Shown here piece by piece: positions 36,796 to 44,631 of a DNA stretch of 64,000 nt. Within the stretch, counting starts at the first letter, position 1, and each line of letters begins with the position of its first letter. Where the stretch lies: the NCBI RefSeq assembly GCF_000179615.1, contig NZ_AEDD01000012.1, positions 62,001-126,000 of the forward strand, read 5' to 3'. The notes beneath the pieces were generated by a model, which ran no database searches, had not been told where the DNA came from, and saw only the letters and a program-made list of their open reading frames with translations. The DNA comes from Paenibacillus curdlanolyticus YK9 (GTDB taxonomy: Bacteria; Bacillota; Bacilli; Paenibacillales; Paenibacillaceae). The translations under genes and the position numbers were made by a program.

Positions 36796-37371
36796 CTATA
36801 GTTCGTGATGCTGACCGGTTTTTCCTGTTAACTGGCTGCGACTGCGGCTGATAGGCTGCACTTGATCCCGATTAATCGCGAAAATCTGGATCATATACAT
36901 AATGGATGTAACGAAGGAGAACACAACAACTCCCCACAAATACATTTGGGCAAACGAAGCCTCAATGAAGATGAAGAAGATCGCAGCGTAATAGAGCACA
37001 GTCGTTAATTTCCCCATCCAGTTGGCCGGCACGGTCTTTCTGCCGCTAAAATGAAACACAGCGGACCCTGCAATCATGCCGATGTCTCGAATGAACATCA
37101 GTATGGCTGCTGCAATCGGGATATGCCCAGTTGCCAACAACGACAAGATAACCGTAAGAAGCATCAGCTTGTCCGCTAATGGATCGAGCATGGCGCCAAC
37201 AACTGTGATCTGGCCTCGCTTGCGCGCGATATAGCCATCCAATACGTCGGTTATACCGGCGGCAACGATAACGGCGAACGCTGGAAGCATCCGTTCTCCG
37301 CCTGCGAAAACGACGATATACACAGGTATTAACAAAAATCGCGATATCGTAAGCAGATTCGGAAGATTCAA
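36796..37371 (-). CDS. CDP-alcohol phosphatidyltransferase (PgsA-like)
   Basis: The 191-residue membrane protein carries the complete CDP-alcohol phosphotransferase motif D42-x2-D45-G46-x2-A49-R50-x8-G59-x3-D63-x3-D67 followed by several membrane segments. The closest known roles are phosphatidylglycerophosphate synthase or cardiolipin-type lipid synthesis, and the motif alone cannot separate them. The start is TTG at 37371, giving [11 protein letters not shown] as in the family; only AAAAGGG upstream resembles a binding site. A second copy elsewhere would be expected if this is not the housekeeping pgsA. Confidence 0.88.
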   Translation of the reverse strand: MNLPNLLTISRFLLIPVYIVVFAGGERMLPAFAVIVAAGITDVLDGYIARKRGQITVVGAMLDPLADKLMLLTVILSLLATGHIPIAAAILMFIRDIGMIAGSAVFHFSGRKTVPANWMGKLTTVLYYAAIFFIFIEASFAQMYLWGVVVFSFVTSIMYMIQIFAINRDQVQPISRSRSQLTGKTGQHHEL

Positions 37372-37574
37372 ACGTTCACGCCCTTTTCCCGCTACTAATT
37401 GGATGCCGCTTCAAAGTTACCCAACTCATTATACCTCTACCTATTAAAAAATAAAACCTTTCGCGCACCCCCGCAGCTTCTGCTCTTCCTCTTCATTCTC
37501 CCCCCCTCGATGCCGTTATTAATGAAGAGGTAATTTTTCCAATCCTAACTGAGAGCGAGGCTGATTTCTTCCCT

Positions 37575-39749
37575 ATGCGTCACAACCCGATTCATTCGAT
37601 GCGCGGTCGATTGACCGTGCTGCTTGCTGCCGTCCTAATTTTCGTATGCATTCAACCTGCCGTATATGCAGCCGATGACATCGTCAACGGCTTGGAGCTA
37701 GACGCTGCGTCCTCCACTCTATCGTTATTCGTAGGAGATTCGACCGAGCTGTCGGCGTTAGCCTCCTATCAAGGTTATGTCAATAAACGCGAAGTCACAG
37801 CGAGCGCAACATGGAAAACAACCGATTCCTCCGTTGCTACCGTCAGCCAAGGCAGCGTCCGTATCGTAGGCGCTGGCTCCGCTCGCGTATCCGCTACCTA
37901 TGCCGGATTCTCGGCAACGGTCCAAATTAATGCTACGTATGCTTATGACAGCATCTCCTTAAGCAAATCCGATACCGGCGCTGCAGTTGGCGATACGCTC
38001 GATGCCACATTGGGCAGTACGCTCAAGCTGCTCGCAAGCGGCATGAAGAACAGCGCATCCAACGATCTGACTTCTTCCGCAACATGGTCGTCTTCCAATA
38101 CCGCAGTCGCTACGGTTGAGAAAGGCGCCATCACGCTCGTTGGCGCGGGCAAAACCACAATCACAGCTGCTTATAAAGGAAAATCAAGCACCGTAACGCT
38201 GCAAGTGAAATCTCCATACCAATCGCTTACCATTAGCCCGAACGACTTGATTGAGCTGAAGGTTGAGGGCAGCTCAGCTAAACTCACAGCTTCGGTGAAG
38301 ACCGCTGCTGGCAGTACGGAAAATGTAACAACGTCCACCGACACGGTATGGACATCCAGCAATGAAACCGTCGCTACTGTTACTGACGATGGCGAAGTGG
38401 AACCCGTCGCAGCTGGCACAGCGGTCATTACCGCTTCCCGCTATGGCGTATCCGATACGGTTACAGTCGTCGTGCGCCCCGAGTTCCAAGCGATGAAAAT
38501 TACGCCAGACGCGAACCTGGATATGCTCGTGCAAGATTCGCCTGCTAGCCTTACCGTTTCGGTACTTGACGCTGCGGGAGCAACGAAAGACATAACCAAG
38601 GATGCCGTATGGACATCCACCAATGTCATGGTTGCAACCGTTAGCGAAGGCGTAGTAACGCCGATGAGCGCAGGCACGGCAACCATTCGCGCATCTTACA
38701 AGGGCTTAAGCAAAGAAGTGCAAGTAACCGTTTATCCGCCAGTCGTATCGATCGCAGTAAGCACAACAGAATTAGACGCTATCATCGGCGACAACAAATC
38801 GCTTCCAACCGTAACCGGAACAGCATTTGGCGGCGAGAAAACGAATGTGACTTCGCTCGTCCATTGGACATCCAGCGACGAAGAAGTGCTTACGGTTAAA
38901 GATGGCAAATGGGAGGCGAAGAAAGCCGGCACCGCTGTCCTGACAGCTACGGCACGGTCCCTGAAGGCTACCGTTACCGTCACCGTTTATCCGAAGCCAT
39001 TGCTGCTGTCTACCGATTCCGAGGATCTGAGCTTAATTATTGGCAAAGAAACCGATCTTCCTAAAATCAAGGTAACGAATGTGGACGGAACGGAAGAAGA
39101 CGTAACAAGCAAGGTCAAATGGAAATCCACTTCGGATAACCTGCTGCTGCAATCGACCAAAATGAAAGGGCTCGTCGCATCCCGCGTTAACCTGACGGCG
39201 ACCTACTTGAATAAATCCGTTACGATCCGCATTACCATTGAAGAGGAAATCGTCAAGCTCGCGGTCGATCCGGCTGCCCTTACCCTGAACATCGGAAAAA
39301 CAAAAGCGGTTAAAGTAACGGGCACTTACAAGAGCGGAAAAACGATTCAGCTGGCTACCAAAATGAAGTGGACGGTTGGCTCCGAAAGCGTAGCTAGAAT
39401 GACCACATCCACGATTAAAGCACTAGCCGTGGGCGCAACAACGATTACGGGCGAGTATCAAGGAAAAACGGTAACGATCGCCCTGACCGTCGTTCCGAAG
39501 CTCAAAACGTTCGTCGGTTCTGACAAGTCCGTTAATATGGCAGTAGGCGCTGCCTATACGTTGAAGGTCAAAGCCTTCTACGATAACGGCAGCTGGATTG
39601 ATGCAACGACGTTATCGGATTGGACAAGCTCCAAGCCATCTGTTGCAACTGTTGTGAATGGCGTTGTAACCGCGACTGGCAAAGGAACGGCTTCCATCAA
39701 GGCCACCTTCCAGGGCAAAATCGTATCGGTTCACATTACGGTGAAATAG
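37575..39749 (+). CDS. Secreted protein made of eight BIG2-type Ig-like repeats
   Basis: One of only two plus-strand genes. The 724-residue protein has a signal peptide (hydrophobic core, then V-Y-A-A-D) and then eight tandem BIG2-like units of about 80-90 residues. Each has a W-x-(S/T)-(S/T) core, a V-A-T-V-type strand and a G-(T/A)-(T/A)-x-I-x-A segment. Units 5-7 deviate most. No SLH, LPXTG, lipobox or catalytic domain is visible. BIG2 units are adhesive or structural surface modules. The ATG at 37575 has only a weak GAGCGAGG site, and a second ATG at 37599 has none. It is divergent from the phosphatidyltransferase gene. Confidence 0.9.
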   Translation: MRHNPIHSMRGRLTVLLAAVLIFVCIQPAVYAADDIVNGLELDAASSTLSLFVGDSTELSALASYQGYVNKREVTASATWKTTDSSVATVSQGSVRIVGAGSARVSATYAGFSATVQINATYAYDSISLSKSDTGAAVGDTLDATLGSTLKLLASGMKNSASNDLTSSATWSSSNTAVATVEKGAITLVGAGKTTITAAYKGKSSTVTLQVKSPYQSLTISPNDLIELKVEGSSAKLTASVKTAAGSTENVTTSTDTVWTSSNETVATVTDDGEVEPVAAGTAVITASRYGVSDTVTVVVRPEFQAMKITPDANLDMLVQDSPASLTVSVLDAAGATKDITKDAVWTSTNVMVATVSEGVVTPMSAGTATIRASYKGLSKEVQVTVYPPVVSIAVSTTELDAIIGDNKSLPTVTGTAFGGEKTNVTSLVHWTSSDEEVLTVKDGKWEAKKAGTAVLTATARSLKATVTVTVYPKPLLLSTDSEDLSLIIGKETDLPKIKVTNVDGTEEDVTSKVKWKSTSDNLLLQSTKMKGLVASRVNLTATYLNKSVTIRITIEEEIVKLAVDPAALTLNIGKTKAVKVTGTYKSGKTIQLATKMKWTVGSESVARMTTSTIKALAVGATTITGEYQGKTVTIALTVVPKLKTFVGSDKSVNMAVGAAYTLKVKAFYDNGSWIDATTLSDWTSSKPSVATVVNGVVTATGKGTASIKATFQGKIVSVHITVK

Positions 39750-39771
39750 CCGAACGAGCGCCTTCATCCAT

Positions 39772-39813
39772 AGAGCATAGCGTGCATCTCATATGCGCGC
39801 TGTGCTCTTTTTT
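39772..39813 (+). terminator. Terminator after the BIG2-repeat gene
   Basis: agagca/tgctct arms with inner agcg/cgct are followed by TTTTTTC on the plus strand. The hairpin sits about 20 bases after the stop at 39749. Confidence 0.85.
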
Positions 39814-39849
39814 CATCCCCTGTTCCCGCCCGCCAAGCTCTGCTCAAAC

Positions 39850-39884
39850 GAAAAAAGCCGCCGGCATCGCTGCCAACGGCTTTC
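39850..39884 (-). terminator. Terminator after the EpuA-like gene
   Basis: aaagccg/cggcttt arms with inner ggca/tgcc are followed by a T-run on the minus strand. It faces the BIG2 terminator across about 35 bases, closing two convergent genes. Confidence 0.85.
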
Positions 39885-39897
39885 TCCTGTACGTCCA

Positions 39898-40242
39898 TTA
39901 CGAATTCGAAAAGATCAGATCGTATAGATGCTTCCAAGTCTCGACCTGGAACACTTCGCCGCCTGGCTGCTTGCCCAGTACGCTGTAACCAACGTACAGA
40001 CCGGCAATGATGGACCAGAACAACAGAATGGGCACCACTGTCCAGCGAAGGAGCGTCACCCACGCCTTACGCTTAGGCTTAGACTTCGACTTGCGTTTCT
40101 TGCCCGAAGCAGCAGGCGCGCTGCCGCGTCCAGAACGTTTCAACTCAGCAGATTGCTCGCTCGCTTCCTCCGAACGGACGGAATTCCGCAGTTGGCTAAC
40201 TTCGCTATCGCGAACGATCGTTTGCTGTAAATCCTTACTCAT
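39898..40242 (-). CDS. EpuA-like small membrane protein (often annotated RNA polymerase subunit beta)
   Basis: The protein has 114 residues: a polar N-terminal half with a highly basic K/R patch (G-K-K-R-K-S-K-S-K-P-K-R-K), one membrane segment (about 64-90) and a short tail ending F-S-N-S. The pattern W-T-V-V-P-I-L-L-F-W-S-I-I-A-G-L-Y-V-G-Y is typical of the EpuA family, which databases often mislabel as RNA polymerase beta. The ATG at 40242 is about 13 bases after GGAG; a TTG at 40251 is an alternative start. It follows flhP closely and is probably cotranscribed. Confidence 0.8.
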   Translation of the reverse strand: MSKDLQQTIVRDSEVSQLRNSVRSEEASEQSAELKRSGRGSAPAASGKKRKSKSKPKRKAWVTLLRWTVVPILLFWSIIAGLYVGYSVLGKQPGGEVFQVETWKHLYDLIFSNS

Positions 40243-40261
40243 ATCTATCAATCAACTCCGT

Positions 40262-41074
40262 TTATGCGCGCAAGTTGTTGGCAAACCCCATCATCGAATC
40301 GCTCGAGGTCAAAGCCCGGGCGCTCAACTGATACGCACGCTGCACGTTAATGAGATCCGTCATCTCGCTTGTCATGTCTACATTGGACTGCTCCACATAG
40401 CCCTGACGCAGCGAAACCTTGCTATCCGCTCCGGCTGATACGGTTCTCAACACATCTTCTACATTAACACCTTCTGCCACCGCATACAAGTTATCGGCTA
40501 CCGTTGTCAGCAAAGAAGGACGCGTTGCCTGAAGCAGCTTAAGCTTGCCGACCGGGCTTGCAGAACCGTCTCCCGCCACTGCTTGTACCGTTCCATCCGC
40601 ATCGACACGAATCGTATGATTAGCCGGCACTACAATCGGCTGATCATTCTCACCCATGAGAAGATTGCCGTCACTCGTCGCCAGCACAGAGCTACCGTTC
40701 GCGAGAGGCGAGAGCTGGAACGAACCGTTGCGCGTGTACGCGGTGCCGTCCGGCGTCCGCACTTCATACAAAGCGTTGCCCTCAATCGCGATGTCCAGCG
40801 TGTTGCCTGTCTGCTGCAGCGGACCTTGCGAGAGATCCGGTTCGATCGTCGCCAGACGAACGCCCCAGCCCTGTGTGTAGTTCATCGGAGACATGCGGCC
40901 CGGCTCCTTGAATGCGCTTGGCTGCTGCTTGGCATTCGTCAGCAGATCCTCAAAGGACGCATCCTTGCGCTTATAGCCGACCGTATTCAAATTCGCGATA
41001 TTGTCCGCCAAAATGTCGAGCTTCTGCTGCAGCCCGTTCATCGATACCATTGCATTAATCATTGAACCGTTCAT
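40262..41074 (-). CDS. flhP: Flagellar hook-basal body protein FlhP (FlgG-like rod protein)
   Basis: The 270-residue protein has the N-terminal flagellar rod motif L-D-I-L-A-D-N-I-A-N-L-N-T-V-G-Y and a C-terminal block with V-E-Q-S-N-V-D-M-T-S-E-M-T-D-L-I-N-V-Q-R-A-Y-typical residues. In Bacillus, FlhO and FlhP form the distal part of the rod. The ATG at 41074 has AGGAGG 7 bases upstream. Order mbl-flhO-flhP matches Bacillus. Confidence 0.92.
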   Translation of the reverse strand: MNGSMINAMVSMNGLQQKLDILADNIANLNTVGYKRKDASFEDLLTNAKQQPSAFKEPGRMSPMNYTQGWGVRLATIEPDLSQGPLQQTGNTLDIAIEGNALYEVRTPDGTAYTRNGSFQLSPLANGSSVLATSDGNLLMGENDQPIVVPANHTIRVDADGTVQAVAGDGSASPVGKLKLLQATRPSLLTTVADNLYAVAEGVNVEDVLRTVSAGADSKVSLRQGYVEQSNVDMTSEMTDLINVQRAYQLSARALTSSDSMMGFANNLRA

Positions 41075-41114
41075 CGTTGAACCTCCTACGCCTGTAGCCG
41101 ATGACTAGCAAACG

Positions 41115-41981
41115 CTAGACTCGCCCGATTTCGTTAACCGCCTTATCCAAGCTCTTGTCATAAAATTGAACGACCTTCTGGTTCGCTTCATAAGCTCGGA
41201 GCGCAGCCATCAAATCGACCATCGACTGGGCAGAATCAACGTTGGAGCGTTCATAATACCCTTGCTTGACGACAACGCCATCCTCAGCCGCAACAGCTTC
41301 TGCCAGATTCGCATCGCCTACGAGACGGAACTTGCCGTCGCCTTCGCGCACAAGCGCATTCGGATCAGCGATCTTCGTCAACTGGAGCGATTGCCCCGTA
41401 TCTGCGCCGGTCACCGTATTAATGAATCGGAAATCATCCGTAAGCTGCAGATCGTCCATACTGGTGCCTGCTTGGAACTGTACAGGCTGTCCGTTCTTGC
41501 CGAGCACGCGCGAGCCGTCCGCCATGATCAAATAGCCGTTCTGATCCAAGTCAAACCGTCCGTTGCGCGTGTAGCGCGGCTGGCCATCCTGGCCTTCTAC
41601 GGTAAAGTACGCTTGTGGCTGGAACGTCACTTCGCCCGTATCCGAAACATATTTGCCAGACTCGTCGAATGTAATGCCCGGCACCTGAATGTTAGCCGAC
41701 AGGCCAAAATCGCCGGAACGCTTTGTTTCCGTCAAGTCCCCTTGCAGCTGCAAGGACAGGCTCTCCTCAGCAAACACGCCCGTAGCAAGCTTGCCGATCC
41801 TCTTGTCGGAGTTGTCGTTCGTTCCCGTAAGCGCCAACAGCATTTCAGGGAACGACCTTGTAACCTCGTTCGTTTGCTTATAGCCCGGCGTATTAATGTT
41901 CGATATGTTATTCGTCACCGTGTCGTGACGGCGCTGCTGCGTCGTTAATCCGGCCGCAGCCGTGTACAGCCCTCTTAGCAT
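41115..41981 (-). CDS. flhO: Flagellar hook-basal body protein FlhO
   Basis: The 288-residue rod protein begins M-L-R-G-L-Y-T-A-A-A-G-L. It shows V-T-N-N-I-S-N-I-N-T-P-G-Y-K and a C-terminal Y-E-R-S-N-V-D-S-A-Q-S-M-V-D segment like other FlgE/FlgG-type rod proteins. GGGAGGA lies before the ATG at 41981. It lies about 40 bases before flhP and 185 after mbl. Confidence 0.92.
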   Translation of the reverse strand: MLRGLYTAAAGLTTQQRRHDTVTNNISNINTPGYKQTNEVTRSFPEMLLALTGTNDNSDKRIGKLATGVFAEESLSLQLQGDLTETKRSGDFGLSANIQVPGITFDESGKYVSDTGEVTFQPQAYFTVEGQDGQPRYTRNGRFDLDQNGYLIMADGSRVLGKNGQPVQFQAGTSMDDLQLTDDFRFINTVTGADTGQSLQLTKIADPNALVREGDGKFRLVGDANLAEAVAAEDGVVVKQGYYERSNVDSAQSMVDLMAALRAYEANQKVVQFYDKSLDKAVNEIGRV

Positions 41982-42073
41982 ACAAAAAATCCTCCCGGCT
42001 TGTCCGGTTCACACCGGCGAATGTGTGCGCGATATCTGTCTCTATACCTACTAACTCTTTATATCGGCAAATC

Positions 42074-42150
42074 GGGCCATACCTTTAATATGTCTAAGGC
42101 ATGGCCCAATCCCAAGGAATAGCCGGCTTCGGCGCGCTCCCCCGAGCGCC
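42074..42150 (-). other. Two hairpins between mbl and flhO
   Basis: 42074-42107 forms a strong hairpin with arms gggccat/atggccc and inner cctt/aagg. 42131-42150 can form a second one with ggcg/cgcc and gctc/gagc. Neither has a T-run on the minus strand. They may be weak terminators, attenuators or mRNA processing signals that set the flhO level relative to mbl. Confidence 0.45.
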
Positions 42151-42166
42151 CTACCTGCCGGAGCTA

Positions 42167-43180
42167 TTATTTTTTGTAGCCTTTGTTCTTCGAATTAGCG
42201 ACTTTGTCGAGGTTATCCAGCATAATGCCAGTACCTTTGACGACACAGTGCATCGGATCTTCAGCCACAAGAACCGGCACCATCAGCTCTTCCGAGAGCA
42301 GCGTGTCGAGCCCGTCCAACAATGCACCGCCGCCGGTCAGAATGACGCCGCGGTCGATAATGTCTGCCGACAGTTCAGGCGGCGTACGCTCCAATACCGA
42401 CTTTGCAGCGGAAACGATCGACATGACCGAGTCCCATAGCGCTTCGCGCACTTCCGCCGAACGAATCGTCACCGTGAGCGGCAGGCCCGTTACCATATCG
42501 CGTCCGCGGATGTCGATCTCGTCATCGCGACCTTCCGTGTTCACGGTACCGATCTTGATCTTGATATCCTCGCTCGTCCGTTCGCCGATCAGGAGCTTGT
42601 ACTTATTTTTGATATACTTCATAATCGCGTCGTCGAACTTGTCCCCCGCGACTTTAATCGACGAGGACGTAACGATGTCGCCCATGGAAAGGACGGCCAC
42701 GTCAGTCGTGCCCCCGCCGATATCAACGACCATATTTCCGCTTGGCTGATAAATGTCCATTCCCGCACCGATCGCTGCTGCTTTCGGCTCCTCTTCCAGG
42801 AACACCTCACGAGCTCCGCTGCGTTCCGCCGCCTCGCGAATAGCCTTCTGCTCAACGGAAGTAATGTTCGTAGGCGCGCAGATCAAAATACGCGGCCGCC
42901 CGTACCAATTGCGGCCCCCCACTCGATCGATGAACGCTTTCAACATCACTTCCGTGATTTCGAAGTCCGCGATGACGCCGTCCCGCAGCGGACGAATCGC
43001 TACGATATTGCCTGGCGTACGACCCACCATCCGATGTGCCGATTCTCCTACGGCAAGCACCTTCTTGGTGTCACTTTCAATAGCTACAACCGAAGGCTCG
43101 TCAAGAACGACGCCCTTCCCTTTTACATGAATTAATACATTGGCTGTGCCTAGGTCGATTCCGATATCCTTGCTGAACAT
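42167..43180 (-). CDS. mbl: Rod shape-determining actin homologue Mbl
   Basis: This 337-residue MreB-family protein starts M-F-S-K-D-I-G-I-D-L-G-T-A-N and shows nucleotide-binding motifs D-I-G-G-G-T-T-D-V-A-V-L and L-T-G-G-G-A-L-L-D-G-L. MreB-family filaments guide lateral wall synthesis. Assigned Mbl rather than MreB from its place between spoIIID and flhO, as in Bacillus. ATG 43180 was chosen from the family N terminus, with GGAGGA about 11 bases upstream. Confidence 0.94.
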   Translation of the reverse strand: MFSKDIGIDLGTANVLIHVKGKGVVLDEPSVVAIESDTKKVLAVGESAHRMVGRTPGNIVAIRPLRDGVIADFEITEVMLKAFIDRVGGRNWYGRPRILICAPTNITSVEQKAIREAAERSGAREVFLEEEPKAAAIGAGMDIYQPSGNMVVDIGGGTTDVAVLSMGDIVTSSSIKVAGDKFDDAIMKYIKNKYKLLIGERTSEDIKIKIGTVNTEGRDDEIDIRGRDMVTGLPLTVTIRSAEVREALWDSVMSIVSAAKSVLERTPPELSADIIDRGVILTGGGALLDGLDTLLSEELMVPVLVAEDPMHCVVKGTGIMLDNLDKVANSKNKGYKK

Positions 43181-43321
43181 AAGGCTTGAGTCCTCCAACG
43201 AATAAAAATAAGGTGCAACGATCGCGATAGATCTCCACGTACACGGACGCAGAATCTTCTTACGATCAGTATTCGCTGAATTTCTCGAAATCCCTCTATT
43301 TTTGTAGAAAAATTTATGCAA

Positions 43322-43606
43322 TCAGCTCTTAGCGGCGGCGAACACTTCCCGCTTCTTGCTGCTCTTCTTATACTTGATTTTGGTCGCTTCTCCTCCCCTC
43401 AGGTGCCGGATCGATTTGTGGTATTCCAGAATGTGTTTCACCTGATCCGCCAGGTCGGGATTGATCTCAGGCAATCGCTCGGTCAAATCCTTGTGAACCG
43501 TGCTTTTGGAAACCCCGAACTCTTTGGCGATTGTCCGAACCGTGTGCTTCGTTTCCACGATGCAGCGGCCTATTTTAATGGTTCGCTCTTTGATGTAATC
43601 GTGCAC
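43322..43606 (-). CDS. spoIIID: Sporulation transcription factor SpoIIID
   Basis: SpoIIID is a small DNA-binding protein that modulates sigma E and sigma K genes in the mother cell. The 94-residue protein carries a helix-turn-helix at about 22-41 (T-V-R-T-I-A-K-E-F-G-V-S-K-S-T-V-H-K-D-L) and a basic C terminus. It starts at GTG 43606 after GGGAGG. Order spoIID-spoIIQ-spoIIID-mbl matches Bacillus. Confidence 0.95.
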   Translation of the reverse strand: MHDYIKERTIKIGRCIVETKHTVRTIAKEFGVSKSTVHKDLTERLPEINPDLADQVKHILEYHKSIRHLRGGEATKIKYKKSSKKREVFAAAKS

Positions 43607-43639
43607 GTTCCCGCCTCCCTACTCGAGATAGTTTGGTAC

Positions 43640-43667
43640 ATTATATGAGGGGTGCGGGTATATATGC
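43640..43667 (-). promoter_or_regulatory. Possible sigma E promoter of spoIIID
   Basis: On the minus strand GCATATA (43661-43667) and CATATAAT (43640-43647) are 13 bases apart. They resemble the sigma E consensus (K-M-ATATT, 14-15 bases, CATACA-H-T), though the spacing is slightly short. spoIIID is sigma E dependent in Bacillus. Confidence 0.45.
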
Positions 43668-43752
43668 TCTAAGGCCAAGCGTGACAAGCCATAACGGCTA
43701 ATAATTTTCATTTTTCTGTTAGTTCGATGGGTATAAAGCCTTATTGGGGCAT

Positions 43753-43790
43753 CAAAAAAACACCCGCTCTCCTCGTGGAGTAGCGGGTGC
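43753..43790 (-). terminator. Terminator after spoIIQ
   Basis: cacccgct/agcgggtg arms with inner ctcc/ggag are followed by TTTTTTT on the minus strand. The hairpin lies about 10 bases after the stop at 43801. Confidence 0.92.
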
Positions 43791-43800
43791 CGGGGTACGC

Positions 43801-44523
43801 TTACTTTTGGACCAGTTCGTTCGGGTTAACGACTTTGCCGTCCTGACGCGCTTCGAAGTGAAGGTGAATGCCTTCTTCCTTCTCCAGATCATTGCGGCCC
43901 GCTTTGGCGAATGCCGTGCCTTGCTTCACTTCGTCGCCTTCTTTGACCGTCACGTCGCTCAAGCTTTGGTAGATCGTCACAAGGCCGTTGCCATGCGAAA
44001 TTTCTACCGTTGCTCCATTGATCGGATGCTGCTCGACATGCGTCACTTTGCCGCTAAGGGCCGCCAGCACATCAAACGTCGTGTTGTCCGGCTTCTGCAG
44101 ATCCAAGCCTACATGCGGAGTGAACTTGTTGTCCTGCTGAACGAACGCTGCTTGCTTCTCCTCATTCGTGCCTGCGGCATCATAATAAGGGAGCGATACT
44201 TCCAGGTCATTGAAGTTGGCTACCGGCCATTGCATCTCTTCGCCAGTTGCCGTAACCGCGATCGTGTCGTCTGCCGGCTTCGTCGTCACATCTTCACCTT
44301 GACTGACTTCCGTATCGGTAGGTGTCGTCGTTGTCTGATCCGGCTGATCTCCCCGATAGAGCCACATTAAGGTTACGATAATTGCCGCCGCTGCCATGAA
44401 AGCCGCTGGTGTCACCCATTTGCTCGTTAACACCTTCCGCCAGCCCTTCGATTTGGCTGCTGCCGCGCCTCCCGGAATCGATTTGGGAGTTTCTTTTGGC
44501 TTGTTGTTGTTTTGTTCATTCAT
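43801..44523 (-). CDS. spoIIQ: SpoIIQ-like M23 (LytM) sporulation protein
   Basis: SpoIIQ is a forespore membrane protein whose LytM domain binds SpoIIIAH across the intermembrane space during engulfment. The 240-residue protein has one membrane segment (about 38-56), an acidic Thr-rich linker and a LytM domain. Both metal-binding motifs are complete: H137-x3-D141 and H220-x-H222. Bacillus subtilis SpoIIQ lacks the first His, so this protein may keep peptidase activity as in clostridia. GAGGTGATG-type site precedes ATG 44523. Identity follows motif and position next to spoIID and spoIIID. Confidence 0.93.
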   Translation of the reverse strand: MNEQNNNKPKETPKSIPGGAAAAKSKGWRKVLTSKWVTPAAFMAAAAIIVTLMWLYRGDQPDQTTTTPTDTEVSQGEDVTTKPADDTIAVTATGEEMQWPVANFNDLEVSLPYYDAAGTNEEKQAAFVQQDNKFTPHVGLDLQKPDNTTFDVLAALSGKVTHVEQHPINGATVEISHGNGLVTIYQSLSDVTVKEGDEVKQGTAFAKAGRNDLEKEEGIHLHFEARQDGKVVNPNELVQK

Positions 44524-44543
44524 TTGCTCATCACCTCATCAGC

Positions 44544-44572
44544 CATTGTTGCCAGTTAATCTTGGTTTATAC
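44544..44572 (-). promoter_or_regulatory. Sigma F-type promoter of spoIIQ
   Basis: On the minus strand GTATA (44568-44572) and GGCAACAATG (44544-44553) are 14 bases apart and fit the sigma F consensus (GYATA, then GG-n2-A-n-A-n-T-R). spoIIQ is a classic sigma F gene in Bacillus. Confidence 0.6.
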
Positions 44573-44631
44573 GTGAGGTGAAAGTATTTTCATAAAGTTT
44601 TAGATTCGACAAATTTCAAGCCCCGCGCGGG

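Noticed and set aside
39898-40242. Annotation as RNA polymerase beta subunit
   Set aside because: This label is common for the EpuA family but the 114-residue membrane protein shares nothing with RpoB.
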